Assembly: GCF_025499425.1 (NCBI RefSeq)
Contig: NZ_JAIMCB010000022.1
Location: 1-54,516 of the forward strand
From: Acidiferrimicrobium sp. IK
Lineage (GTDB): Bacteria > Actinomycetota > Acidimicrobiia > Acidimicrobiales > Palsa-688
Direction of reading: 5' to 3'
Length of the DNA: 54,516 bases
This document shows, in pieces, positions 1 through 9,468 of this stretch. The position numbers and the translations under genes are program-made. The number at the start of each line of letters is the position of its first letter. The first letter of the stretch is position 1. Below the pieces are notes generated by a model. That model was not told the DNA's origin. It saw only the letters and a list, made by a program, of their open reading frames with translations, and did no database searches.

Positions 1-168
1 CCGCTGCCGGGAGGAGCTCCGAGGAGCACCCACCATCAGACTCCCTCCTGCCGGCGCCTGACCCGAACGCACCATCCGGGCCCATCACGCAAGAGCAGCG
101 CTGCGCTCCTTCATCACATCAAGGGGCTGTTTGCTGGTTGTGCGGACAGGACAGGGAGTGGCCACTCG
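1..168. other. Left edge, no gene seen
   Basis: I see no convincing reading frame or RNA here. The stretch up to about position 333 is probably flanking or rearranged DNA next to the broken IS110-type transposase, because recognisable transposase sequence begins only at about 334. Confidence 0.4.
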
Positions 169-1236
169 GTGGAGGGCAGGCTCTTATTGGGTCACGCGCC
201 AGCGGGTCGGGGGTGGTCGAGGGCGGCCGACAAGTCGTTCGTGGGCCAGCAGGTTCGCGGCAGCCGGTTCGGGGTCAGGCCGCCCTCGAGAGGACGGGTG
301 TTAGGCGATGGCGGAGCGGAGGTGGGGGAGGGAGACGCGTTCGTGATCGCGGATACCGGCCGCACCCGCCGCAAGCAGGTGCACTGGCTCGATGTCGGTT
401 CTGACGAGCTTCTCGAGCGTCTCCGGGTGCTCAACGGGTTCGACATCGACTTGGCCGCGGATCAGACCCGCCTCACGAACCGGTGCCGTGACGCGCTGAC
501 CAGCGTGTCCCCGGCGTTGGAGCGCGCGGTTGGCTCCCGGCTCCACTACGCCGGCGTCCGGGATCTCCTGGCCAAATATCCGACCCTGACCGCCCTCCGG
601 GGGGCGGGGACGGCCCGGATCGCCCGGACGGTCAAGGGCCGTTCGCCTCGCCTGGCCACCAAGATCGTCGACGCGGTCACCGCAGCCCTCGACGCGCAAA
701 GCGTGACTGTGCCGGCTGAGGCCACACTCGGCCGGGTGATCGCCGAGCTGGCCGTCGAGCTCGACCGGGTCTTCGCCCGCCGTGACGCTCTCGCTGGGGA
801 GATCGAGGAGGCGTTCCTCGCGCACCCTTTCGGTGAGCTGCTCTCGTCCATGCCTGGGATAGGTCCGCGGACCGGGTCGAGGATCCTGGCCGAGGTCGGC
901 GACGGCACCCGCTTCCCTGACGGCGACAACCTCGCCTCCTACGCCGGTCTCGCCCCGGTGACCCGCCAGTCCGGGAAGTCTCTCAACGGCGAGTCCAAGA
1001 GCCGCAGAGGCAACCACCGCCTCAAAAACGCCATGTTCCTCGCCGCGTTCGCGTCGCTGCGCTCCCCGGAGTCCAAGGCGTTCTACGACCGCAAACGAGC
1101 CGAGGGCAAACGCCACAACGCAGCGCTCATCTGCCTCGCCCGGCGGCGCTGCAACGTCATCCTCGCCATGCTCCGCACCGGCCAGCCCTACAACCCCGGC
1201 CACCCCGCCACCCCGGCCGTCGCACAGGCTGCCTAA
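169..1236 (+). pseudogene. IS110-family transposase, N-terminally truncated
   Basis: From about position 334 the frame reads as the middle and C-terminal part of an IS110-type transposase. It begins at a 'DAFVIADT' motif and runs through the Transposase_20 region ('SMPGIGPRTGSRIL', 'YAGLAPVTRQSGKS', 'RRGNHRLKNAMF') to a normal-looking C-terminus. IS110 enzymes carry a DEDD (RuvC-like) domain of about 100 residues in front of this point; the residues encoded by 169-333 do not resemble it. The first acidic catalytic residues are therefore missing and the protein should be inactive. IS110 elements lack terminal inverted repeats, so element ends cannot be read from the sequence. It lies beside another broken transposase, as expected at the edge of an accessory island. 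The family is clear; whether the loss came from deletion or recombination is inference. Confidence 0.8.
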
Positions 1237-1538
1237 CCCCGGAAACCTCTCCCGAGGCCTTGACAAGAACATGGGGACACCCCCCCACTGAACTAAGGCA
1301 AGCAGCCCGGGGCGACCTCGAGCGCCGCCGCCGCGCCGACCGGCTTGCCGATCACCTGCGGGTCGCCCCATACCCCGATGCCGAATGGCCACCGGCCCCG
1401 CCGGGGTCCTCTGCCGCCTCAACGTGACCTTCCCGAAAGGTGTTCGAGGGCCCGCGACCGGGACCTTTTTCACGTCTACTTGGTGAGTAACCACCACCGC
1501 ACCGGTAGCTGGTTTCATCGCCGACCTCTAATCTCCTG
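1237..1538. other. Intergenic between two IS relics
   Basis: About 300 bases without a supportable gene. A short open stretch in plus frame ending near 1428 has protein-like composition ('LRVAPYPDAEWPP') and could be the tail of a lost gene, but I cannot name it. No terminator or inverted repeat is obvious. Confidence 0.4.
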
Positions 1539-2027
1539 CAGTCGAACGACCCGGACTTCGAGGCCAAGAAGAACCGCGTCGTCGACCGTTAGGGCGGCGT
1601 CACCCACCCTCCATGGCCGCGCTCGATTTGGGCCGGGACTACATGCTGTCGAGGGTCGTGAACCACAAGAACCGCGACGCGTTCCTCAGCTTCCGTGAGC
1701 TGATCCGCGCCCAATACCCGGCCCAGTTCCGGATTGCGATCGTGCTCGACAACTTCAGCCCGCACCTCTCCACCCGAGTCGATGACCGCGTCGGGAAGTG
1801 GGCGGAAGCCCACGACGTCGAACTGGCCTACACGCCGACAAACACCAGCTGGCTGAACCGGATCGAGCGTCACTTCCAAGCACTCCGCCACTTCGCGCTC
1901 GATGGCACCGACCACCGCAGCCACGAAGAGCAGAACGAGATGATCCGCCGCTACATCGCCTGGGCGGAACCGCCACGCCTGCGACGAAGGACTTCGTGCT
2001 ATCTCAAAGCGCGCAAACGTTGCCTGA
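1539..2027 (+). pseudogene. IS630-family transposase remnant
   Basis: Two pieces of an IS630-type (Tc1/mariner-like DDE) transposase are visible. The first, 1539-1592, reads 'NDPDFEAKKNRVV' and then hits a TAG. The second, from 1613, reads 'AALDLGRDYML', 'RIAIVLDNFSPHLS', 'YTPTNTSWLNRIE' and 'HFALDGTDH', which covers the second Asp (LDN) and the final acidic residue (the E of NRIE). About 60 residues that normally sit between the pieces are missing. A frameshift near 1962 then moves the C-terminus ('RNRHACDEGLRAISKRANVA') into another frame that ends with TGA at 2025-2027. The N-terminal helix-turn-helix is absent. The element is dead; flanking inverted repeats were not found. Confidence 0.82.
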
Positions 2028-2264
2028 TGGGGCACTAGTTCGCCGACGTCCCATTCCTCGGGACGACTATCTGTGAGTCGCTCAAGTATGGGCCCAACGA
2101 CAGCTAACTGCGAGATCGTTTTTACGACAGTGGTCAGCTGGAAGAAGGCATTGACTAAACTAAGCAGGTGGCCATAATGCCGAGCACAACTCTCTCCGGT
2201 ACCCGTTTCGACAGGTCACTTCCAACGTGCACCATCCCGCCGATCGCATCAAATACTAGGGCGA
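2028..2264. other. Lower-GC intergenic DNA
   Basis: Composition falls visibly here compared with the IS relics, and the low-GC character continues to about 4.5 kb. No gene can be supported in 2028-2264. Overlapping open frames on both strands (2155-2391 minus, 2168-2707 plus) lack family motifs. Confidence 0.4.
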
Positions 2265-2489
2265 GTGCCGCTTGGCCTCGGTGTCGCACTATCCGTTCTC
2301 GGCGATATCGCTGGACTTCGTTCACCAGAGACTCCTCTCTCAAAGCTACGCCAGTTGCCGATCCCGAGCCCAAATACGGGAGGCCCTCCAAGCGCTTGTT
2401 CAGCTATAGATGGCTTCTACGGATTTGCCTTCGGGGTAGCTGCGCTCGGCTGGCTAGCAGGATCCGTTGCGCTGATCGCGGCCAACTAG
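2265..2489 (+). CDS. Possible small membrane protein
   Basis: A 74-residue frame starting with GTG. The N-terminus is mildly hydrophobic ('LGLGVALSVLGDIAGL'). The C-terminal 24 residues are a convincing transmembrane segment ('FYGFAFGVAALGWLAGS', then hydrophobic to the end). I recognise no family. There is no clear ribosome binding site, and frames on both strands overlap it, so it may be a chance ORF. It could also be the tail of a longer decayed membrane protein, since a stop in the same frame lies at 2175-2177. Confidence 0.25.
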   Translation: MPLGLGVALSVLGDIAGLRSPETPLSKLRQLPIPSPNTGGPPSACSAIDGFYGFAFGVAALGWLAGSVALIAAN

Positions 2490-2793
2490 AGTTCCCCGGT
2501 TGGCTTCAGAACGTTTGGTCGAGTGGTTCCGGAAGTCGGCCTGATTCGAATGGCCGCTCGAGAATCCGACGGCCTAATCTTGAAGACCTTGGTCTCCAGG
2601 GCACCGTCCGCTGTGAACACTACGAAGACGGGGAACTCATATTGACGGTCCGTCACAGAGACGGGTGGGCCTACAACAACCCGGAACCAACTGCAGGCCC
2701 TTGGTGAGGAGATCGGAATTCCTGTTCACATGCGTCGTCTTATTACCCGAGCGTCGAAAAAGAGCGCCATCTAGCGGAGCCCATACTGCTCCG
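2490..2793. other. No gene seen
   Basis: About 300 bases of lower-GC DNA downstream of the minus-strand unit ending at 2794. Open frames exist, but none shows a recognisable motif, a start signal or consistent codon use. Confidence 0.4.
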
Positions 2794-3999
2794 TTAACGC
2801 TGTTCTTCGCCGAAGAGCCGCATGGCGCCGACCTCCCTTTCTGTTCCCGCAGATTCGTCCCGCTGCTCAGCACCTACGTCCAAAAGACGGGCACCATACA
2901 GCCATCGGACGTTTCCTTCCCTCGATACTTCACCACTAATGACGACAGTTTGATCGAGATCGTGCGCCTGTACAGCACGGTGATATTCCTCGTCAGAACC
3001 TAGTCTCGCCCTGTACTTACGCCTTCCGTCGTCGACGCCGACCACGCCGGGGCTACCAGCTTCCTTCTTTGTAAGAAGATGCACCCGTCCGGTTACTACC
3101 TCCTCGGCGCGCTCGGTACTGGCGGCCAGTCGCAGCGCTGCAGAATTCAGTACGGGGGCGTCTTGACGGCTGAACTCGAATGCAAGAGTTTCCCTTCCAG
3201 CGGATCCGCCAGATTGAGCAGTGCTGAATTCGATCTCGATCTCACTACTAATAGCCTTCGCTGCCAATTTCTCCAGGGCAGACGTTAGCTCGTAGGATAT
3301 GCCATCTGGGACGCCGGCCTCAAACACGTCGAGCGAAGACTCCTCGCGGTACTCAGCAAGGGCCTCCTTCACGGCTATTAGCGCCCGGACAACCGAGTTG
3401 GTTACGTCCCGGCCGCTCGCTCCGTCAATATGCTCGTATGCGAACGATGCAGTTGTAGTGGCACGATAGGGCACAAGCCTGGAGGACGGCGCCAAAGCGG
3501 TAACAATATAGCTACCCGGGGATGTCTGACCCATTAGTACCGTGTCTAGGTATCGATTTGCGAACTGGCCGAACCTATTGCCGAAATGTCGAGCAGGCTC
3601 CATGTGGGCTTTGGCTCCCGCCAACAAGGTTGCCTTGGCTGAGCCAATCAGTTCTTCACCAGCCACCCACGGAATGAGGCCGCTCGGCGCCTCGGACTCC
3701 TTCCGGAACCTAAAGGCATCGGCCAGGTTTGCTTCGAGGCGCGGGGACAGCTGCCGGATCCAAAGCTCCTGAAACGAAGACTTCAGCAGAGAGACAGCAC
3801 CCGAGAATAGCTCCTCAAAGTCTGACATTTCCCGATTAAGGGGTATGACTATCGACCGTGTGTCGCCAAGCTCGGCTGGAGGTTGGATTCGCTTGTAGAG
3901 GTCGTGGCGCTGTCCGATAACGGTCCAACCGCAGTCTTCGAGTGTTTCGAGGAGCCGGGCTGGCGAGAAGGCCGGCTCTGGAATGCTCAGATCGCTCAT
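2794..3999 (-). CDS. Unknown 401-residue protein paired with DUF4365 protein
   Basis: I do not recognise a family. The protein is soluble, without signal peptide or membrane segments. The N-terminal 60 residues are compact ('LLETLEDCGWTVIGQRHDLYKRI', quoted in part) and look like a small alpha/beta module that could bind ligand or partner. The middle (about 100-250) is mostly helical. The last 90 residues, around 'VTGRVHLLTKKE' and 'TVVISGEVSREGNVRWLY', are beta-rich and OB-fold-like in pattern, although no fold can be proved by eye. The ATG overlaps the end of the DUF4365 gene by four bases (ATGA), so the two are almost certainly co-translated. The pair sits in lower-GC DNA between mobile-element debris and other defence genes. 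I infer a two-gene defence or toxin-like module; function is unknown. Confidence 0.75.
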   Translation of the reverse strand: MSDLSIPEPAFSPARLLETLEDCGWTVIGQRHDLYKRIQPPAELGDTRSIVIPLNREMSDFEELFSGAVSLLKSSFQELWIRQLSPRLEANLADAFRFRKESEAPSGLIPWVAGEELIGSAKATLLAGAKAHMEPARHFGNRFGQFANRYLDTVLMGQTSPGSYIVTALAPSSRLVPYRATTTASFAYEHIDGASGRDVTNSVVRALIAVKEALAEYREESSLDVFEAGVPDGISYELTSALEKLAAKAISSEIEIEFSTAQSGGSAGRETLAFEFSRQDAPVLNSAALRLAASTERAEEVVTGRVHLLTKKEAGSPGVVGVDDGRRKYRARLGSDEEYHRAVQAHDLDQTVVISGEVSREGNVRWLYGARLLDVGAEQRDESAGTEREVGAMRLFGEEQR

Positions 4000-4559
4000 A
4001 TCGCCACCCCGGCCCTCATCCGGTCAAACATTGCTGTTAGCGATGCTGCATCAAAAATATTCTGAAGCGGGACGTGAACAGTGGGGCTCTGAGCCGCAGG
4101 TACAGGCTGGTTTTCAAGGTTTACCCAGTAGCAACAATGGGCCATCGTGAGTGCACCATGATCCGCTGCGGTCCATAAAGATTGGTCTGGACTCGTGACC
4201 ATCACCAAAAGAATGGCCTTGATTCCTGTCCGATGCTTAGCTAATTGTACGAAGTAGTCCCGCTTCTTGAGCTGATAGCTGAAGTGAACTGCGGTCGGGT
4301 CTGGCTTCACGGTCGTGGTATTCTTAAGCTGTGCCCGTATCGTCAGTTCCTCGGCGTCAGGGTCGTGCGCCTGAATAATCTCGACATCTAATCCGAAAAC
4401 GTCTCGGCGAATAGGCTCGACGGTGCATCCCGCAGTTGCAGCTACGCCCTGAACGTATCCCTCTTGGAGCTGCTCCATACAGGTGGTGAACGTCGGGGCA
4501 TGCACGGGCTGGATTCCACCCTGGCTGGCTGTAGCCGGGAATCCGTTAGTTGTTGTCAA
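3996..4559 (-). CDS. DUF4365 (PD-(D/E)XK nuclease-like) protein
   Basis: A 187-residue protein of the DUF4365 type, a PD-(D/E)XK nuclease-like fold common in defence loci. Visible elements are an N-terminal helix with Glu33 ('QLQEGYVQGVAATAGC'), then 'FGLDVEI' with Asp58 and Glu60, and 'IRAQLKNTT' with Gln77 and Lys79. This matches the D-(n)-(E/Q)xK core, so the nuclease site looks intact. The C-terminus ('VPLQNIFDAASLTAMFDRM') is the usual helical tail. It is the first gene of a minus-strand pair and its last four bases overlap the start of the 401-residue gene. The region up to about 4790 should hold its promoter, though no clear -35/-10 could be assigned. Family assignment is from memory of the motif pattern; the substrate is unknown. 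Confidence 0.75.
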   Translation of the reverse strand: MTTTNGFPATASQGGIQPVHAPTFTTCMEQLQEGYVQGVAATAGCTVEPIRRDVFGLDVEIIQAHDPDAEELTIRAQLKNTTTVKPDPTAVHFSYQLKKRDYFVQLAKHRTGIKAILLVMVTSPDQSLWTAADHGALTMAHCCYWVNLENQPVPAAQSPTVHVPLQNIFDAASLTAMFDRMRAGVAI

Positions 4560-4791
4560 CGTCTTCTCCCGCCTGCGAGCACGAGGCCAGAGTGTACGGT
4601 GGGAACGGCGAGCGCGCCTTGGCTCTGCTCCGCTCGCACGTTCTCACCTTCGTCCAGCCCTGTGAGATTATCGTGAGATAGCGCGAGAGGGGATGAGGCG
4701 TGATGAAAGTTAGGCAGACGGTACTGTGGCTCTCCACGGCCTTTGTCCACGAGACCCGAGTCCCGTTACTAGGCCGCCTCGGGGATGCTGA

Positions 4792-5127
4792 AGGAGACTC
4801 CTGCCAGGACTGCAAGGCAAGGGCCGCCCAGTCTCGGACAAGCTCCACATTCCCAAAAACCTCGCGATGGCCCTTGCTGCCGAGGCCGGGGAACTCCTCG
4901 CCTAGCTCCAGTGGTTGACCCCCGACGAGAGTTGCGGGCTCACAACGGAGCAGCACCGCGCAGTGCAGGCAGAGATCGCTGACGTCCTCATCTACCTCGC
5001 CAGACTCGCCGACCTTCTCGGCGTCGACGTCCGACACGCGGTCGAGGAGAAGCTCGCCGACAACGCACGTCGGTATCCTCCCGAGCGTTACGGTGGCTTT
5101 GGCGGACAAAGCACCACACTGATCTAG
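4792..5127 (+). pseudogene. MazG-like nucleotide pyrophosphohydrolase, broken by nonsense codon
   Basis: One frame reads 'LHIPKNLAMALAAEAGELLA', then TAG at 4903-4905, then 'LQWLTPDES' and on to 'AEIADVLIYLARLADLLGVDV'. This is the all-alpha MazG/dUTPase-type fold, with the EAGEL and EIADVLIY metal-binding helices (ExxE...ExxD type). A Glu is expected at the stop (EAGELLAEFQW in relatives), so GAG to TAG explains it by one change. The conserved N-terminus before 'KLHIPKNLA' is also not recognisable, and a TGA lies at 4789-4791. A downstream start giving 70 residues would lack half the metal site. It lies 18 bases before the DUF2075 gene, so the two probably formed one operon. The broken state is seen directly; loss of function is inferred. 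Confidence 0.72.
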
Positions 5128-5145
5128 CCGGGGGGTCCGAGCGGA

Positions 5146-7042
5146 GTGCAGCTCTACAGAGGAACGACGGACGCTTTTCGACGAGACGCCCTCAGCGGGG
5201 CCCTTACCGAGGCGACGACTGAGCACTTCCTCGGAGTGTTTGGGTACCCGCCGTCCCAATCGGAGGCCAACAGCTGGATCAGAAGAATCCCCGCTCTGGC
5301 AGCCCTGCTAGTTGATGCAGGGCTCGATCAGGTGGAGCTCCTGGCTGAGTACCAGCTTCCGCTCACCTCGAAGCGGATCGTCGCTCTCTGTGGCGGCCGC
5401 AACCCCTCGGGCGGCATAAGCGCCGTCGTGGTCGAGAACGAGCAGTGGGCCAACGGCGAGATTGAGGACATCGATACCCGACGAGCCACACTCCTCCGCA
5501 GATCCTTGCTCCGCCCCCAGCAGCAAGTTGTCCAGCACCTCGAAGACTTCAACCAGCTCCACGAACAAGGCTCCCTGACAATCTCCGGCGCCGTGCTGCT
5601 CCACAACGCCACCAAGCACGACGTCGCCGAATACCCGATGTTCACCGCCGACACCTTCGGCGCCGCCCGCACCCTCCTCGCCGACCGCCGCCTATCCCCC
5701 GCGAGCCTCGGCGCCGTATGCGACGAGTTCCTTGCCGGCCGGATCAGGGCCGCCAAGAAGCTCATGGACCACGTCGCCGAGCAGATCAAAGGCCACGACA
5801 CCTTAACCCTGCTCGACGAGCAGCTCGTCGCCTACGACCTCGTCTCCCAGGCCGTCGCCGAAAGCCGTCGGAACTCCAAGACCATCGTCCTGGGCAAGAG
5901 CGGTCCTGACACCGACAAAAGTGTCCTCACCACCACAGTCCTCGCCGACCTCAGCAAGGCCGGCTACAACTGCAGCCGCGCCGCCGGCAGCAAAGCCTTC
6001 ACCCTCACCCTCCGAAGCCGAGTCAGGGACCGAGCCGTACAGATCTTCCGGTACTTCAACAACTTCGGCTCAGCCTCACCCAAGGAACTCGACTGCCTCA
6101 TCGCCGACGAGGTCCACTGCATCGGTCTCACCTCCAACAGCAGATTCACGCCGAAAGCCGAGCGCTCCAACCTCGCCCAGGTCGACGAGCTGATTCGGGT
6201 CGCCGGAGTACCGGTCCTCCTCCTCGACGAACGCCAAATCGTCCGACCCAGAGAGACCGGCACCAGCGATGTCATCGGAGAAGCCGGCGACCGCAACGGC
6301 ATCGACCTCATCGAGATCGACCTCAACGGCCAATTCCGTTCCGGCGGCTCCCAGGCCTACATCGACGGGGCCGACGCACTCCTCGACCTCACCGACACCC
6401 GCGCACAGCCTTGGACCGACGACCACGCCTTCGAAGTCACCGTCGTCGACTCGCCCAAAGAGATGGACGCGTGGGTCCGAGCCCAGAACTCCAGGGGACA
6501 CACCGCCCGCATAGCCGCCGGCGTCTGTTGGCGATGGTCCGACCCTACCCAAGACGGAACCCTCATCGACGACACCACCATCGGCCGGTGGACAAGACCT
6601 TGGAACGCTAAGCCGGTCAAGAAAGCCCATGGCGCACCACCCGCCGAACTCTGGGCGAGGGACCCTAGGGGCTTGGAGCGGCTTGGCTGCGTCTACACCG
6701 CCCAAGGCTTCGAATATGACTACGCAGGCGTCATCCTCGGCGAGGATCTCCTCTGGCGAGACGACCGATGGGAAGGGCACCCCGAAAATAGTGCGGACAC
6801 CGTAGTCAAGCGAAGAGTCAACTTCACTGAGCTGATTCGACACACCTACAACAGTGCTAATGACAAGAGGGCTTAACGGAGTGGCTCTGTACTCTACGGA
6901 GCCGCCTCACCCAGGACATATTGATTCGGCTAGCGACGGTGGAGCAGCTCTGGCGTCCGAGACCGTTGGATCCGTCGTGAAGTGTCGCTTAGTATTCGCC
7001 CTCTTGCTATTTCCAGTCACGGCCGCCCCCAAATCCGCATGA
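5146..7042 (+). pseudogene. DUF2075/Schlafen-type DNA/RNA helicase, probably inactivated
   Basis: The GTG-started frame encodes a DUF2075 (Schlafen group 3-like) protein. N-terminal signatures are 'LYRGTTDAF', 'FGYPPSQSEANSW', 'LLEYQLPLTS'-like and 'VVVENEQW'. A superfamily-1 helicase core follows with Walker B 'LIADEVH' and 'TAQGFEYDYAGVI'. Two defects are visible. First, the Walker A loop reads GPDTDKS at residues 253-259, where GPGTGKS is expected: both glycines (255 and 257) have become Asp. Second, the frame ends early at 6876, while the conserved C-terminal 'VLMTRGLNGVALY' continues in another frame from 6854, so a one-base indel occurred near 6853. In the shifted frame the stop (7040-7042) overlaps the next ATG at 7039. 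It follows a nonsense-mutated MazG gene. Family membership is secure; inactivity is strongly suggested. Confidence 0.8.
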
Positions 7043-9468
7043 ACCACGCGGTAACAACTGGGCACTCGTCTCGGACCGCTCCAGGCCGCCGACGCATACC
7101 GCTTCTGTTCATTTTGCTCTTAGTTCTATCACTCTCCTATATCGTCCGAACAGTCGCCTTGTCCGAGATAAATGGCGGGCCCCCGTCGGGGCAGACTCTT
7201 ACGGTGTCCGTCTCGCACGTCCCAAGCGCCCTTCCTCGATCCGAGACCGATGAGTTGCAGCTGAGGACGCAATTCAACATCGTCGCGTCTAAGGTTCGGG
7301 GAGAACGGCCCTCTACTCTCCGAGTTTCCGTAGCTACCAACCTTTCCACCGGGCTAATCGCTCTCACTTCGACGATATCGACCAGCGGCGGCCCTACCTT
7401 CACCGCTACCACGTTCTATGCGACATCGGTGGCTGATCCGTCTGCGGCTCCAGCATCGGCCGGCGCTGGATGGGCGACCTCCGACCCGTCTGTAGCACCG
7501 ACAGCCCGCAGTGCAGACGTCCTCAAGACTGTTCAGAGTCAAGGCCTCTATTTGGGAGCACCGAGTCTCGGTGAATCGCTGACAGGCTACGTTGTTCAGA
7601 GGTTCTTGATTAGGACCGCCCCGGTGAAGATCGTTTTCGGGGCCGAGCCCGTCGGGTCAACGACTCTCGGCGTTGACTTGTCTGCGTACCCGGGCGACGC
7701 TCTTCGGTTCAGTGTCGCGATTACGAACATAGGCACCACAGAGACTTCACCAGGCGACGTCTTGCTCCCTGCCTCGTCGGTTATTTATCCCATGGCCGAG
7801 AGGCGTAAGTCTCCCGTAATACGCGCAAGCGTTCCGAGACTCTCGCCTGGTGAACACTTCGTTGTGACAGGAACAGGGGTTGTCCAAGCTCCGCTCGTCG
7901 CAGCGTCGACATACGTAGGACATGAGGTACTGCAGGTACAAGTTGGGGGGCAGCTGTATTCACAGTCTGCGACGATCTCAGTTCCCTTGATCTTTTCGAA
8001 CCGATTCTTCAGCCGTATCGGCGACGGCGTCATCGTGGCTATCGTCGGCCTGCTGCTCCTCTTGTTCTCCGCTCGGTACCTTCGGCGGCCCTTCTTGTTG
8101 GAGGGCCTGCTGTTCGTTGTCGCGTGTCTCGTTTCGTGGCTCGCCGGACACCTAGCTGGGCTTCTGGCGTTTGCGACCTTGTACGGGGCCATTGGTGTAC
8201 TAATTCGCCAGCGAGCAGTGAGCGGAAGGTGGGACCTCTTAATTGCTAATAGTAACAAGACGTCCGGAGAAGATCAGGAACCGCGCGGGGTGGCTCCGGT
8301 GGAACAGATGGATGATGCGAGAGGCGTCGGACGGCGCGCACTGGGTTCCTCTCCTCGATTCGGCAGCCAGGTCACTATTCTTGCTCTTCTCGGAATCATA
8401 GTTCCATTCGGACTCTTGCTGTTATTCTCGGCGTCCTCAGCGATTTCACAAAATGAATACGGTTCCCCGTTTCATTTCGTGATGAGGCAGTTGGTCTCGT
8501 GCGGCACCGGCATGGGTGTGCTCTTTTTCTTTAGCCGCGTGGATTTACAGGTCGTACGTCGGGGTAGCTTCGTACTGTTTGGTCTGAATCTGCTGCTACT
8601 CCTTATCGTTCTCGTCCCTGGGGTAGGCGTAAACGTCTCAGGTACGATTCGATGGATAGGCTGGTCGTCTTTCTCCGTGCAGCCCTCAGAGTTTATTAGG
8701 CTCACCATCGTGTTTCTCGCGGCAACGGTGCTTTCGGGCGAGGATGTGCGGACGACTCGGTGGCGTGACGGGCCTGAAGTACTTGTGATAGCTACCATCC
8801 TCGTCACGTGCCTCATTATGCTCGAACCCGACTTCGGTACCGCCGCAGTCGTCTGTTCCATTATTATGGTGGTTCTCATAGGTGGCAACGTCCGCGGGAC
8901 GCTCTTATGGAGATTAGCCGCAGGGGCCTTCATCCTCTTCGGTGCTCTTGCTATTGCTGCGCCGTATAGAGTACAGCGTCTGCTTTCGTTTCTTCACCCG
9001 TATCGAGACAGCTCGGGTGCGGGTTACCAAGCTGTTCAAGCGTTCGACGCAATCTACAGAGGTCATCTTATGGGTGTCGGGCTACAGAACGGGCTCGCGA
9101 GACTCGGGTATTTGCCCGACCCCTTCACCGACTTTATCTACGCTGTTACTGCGGAACAGCTTGGCGCCATCGGGGCCTGCCTTATTGTAGTTCTCTTCTT
9201 TTTGTTGGCCTTGACCGGGATACGAGTGGCTTATCGCGCAGGCAGCGAGTATCAACGCCTTCTCGCACTTGGCTCCACCGCGATCGTCGTCGTCGGCGCG
9301 TATCTGAATATCGGCGCCAACATCGGCTTTTTTCCGATAACGGGCATTCCACTTCCATTGATCTCGTTTGGTGGTTCCGAGAACGTTGCTTCCTTCGCTG
9401 CTCTTGGAGTCCTCTTGAATGTTGCTCGGCGGAATGAGCGGCAACGGCGGTGTTCTGCAGCACTCTAA
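7039..9468 (+). CDS. SEDS-family (FtsW/RodA/SpoVE) glycosyltransferase with large N-terminal extension
   Basis: The C-terminal 400 residues are a SEDS peptidoglycan glycosyltransferase: about ten membrane helices, 'GTIRWIGW', 'QPSEF', 'EPDFGTA', 'GYQAVQAFDAI', 'LPDPFTDFIYAVTAEQLG' and 'ISFGGSE'. The Asp of TDFIYA (residue 698) corresponds to the catalytic Asp of FtsW/RodA and is present. Ahead lies an unusual region. It has a signal-anchor helix (about 20-40), some 270 beta-rich, Ser/Thr/Val-rich residues predicted outside the membrane, three further helices (about 315-385) and a polar linker. Standard SEDS proteins have only about 400 residues; this has 809. ATG 7039 is preferred because it precedes the anchor directly and overlaps the shifted upstream stop; GTG 6982 is possible. 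Codon use is clearly less GC-rich than flanking genes, suggesting transfer. I infer a specialised cell-wall enzyme. Confidence 0.8.
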   Translation: MNHAVTTGHSSRTAPGRRRIPLLFILLLVLSLSYIVRTVALSEINGGPPSGQTLTVSVSHVPSALPRSETDELQLRTQFNIVASKVRGERPSTLRVSVATNLSTGLIALTSTISTSGGPTFTATTFYATSVADPSAAPASAGAGWATSDPSVAPTARSADVLKTVQSQGLYLGAPSLGESLTGYVVQRFLIRTAPVKIVFGAEPVGSTTLGVDLSAYPGDALRFSVAITNIGTTETSPGDVLLPASSVIYPMAERRKSPVIRASVPRLSPGEHFVVTGTGVVQAPLVAASTYVGHEVLQVQVGGQLYSQSATISVPLIFSNRFFSRIGDGVIVAIVGLLLLLFSARYLRRPFLLEGLLFVVACLVSWLAGHLAGLLAFATLYGAIGVLIRQRAVSGRWDLLIANSNKTSGEDQEPRGVAPVEQMDDARGVGRRALGSSPRFGSQVTILALLGIIVPFGLLLLFSASSAISQNEYGSPFHFVMRQLVSCGTGMGVLFFFSRVDLQVVRRGSFVLFGLNLLLLLIVLVPGVGVNVSGTIRWIGWSSFSVQPSEFIRLTIVFLAATVLSGEDVRTTRWRDGPEVLVIATILVTCLIMLEPDFGTAAVVCSIIMVVLIGGNVRGTLLWRLAAGAFILFGALAIAAPYRVQRLLSFLHPYRDSSGAGYQAVQAFDAIYRGHLMGVGLQNGLARLGYLPDPFTDFIYAVTAEQLGAIGACLIVVLFFLLALTGIRVAYRAGSEYQRLLALGSTAIVVVGAYLNIGANIGFFPITGIPLPLISFGGSENVASFAALGVLLNVARRNERQRRCSAAL

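Noticed and set aside
301..1518. Long minus-strand frame of 405 codons opposite the IS110-type gene
   Set aside because: It is Arg/Gly-rich antisense of a recognisable transposase with no motifs.
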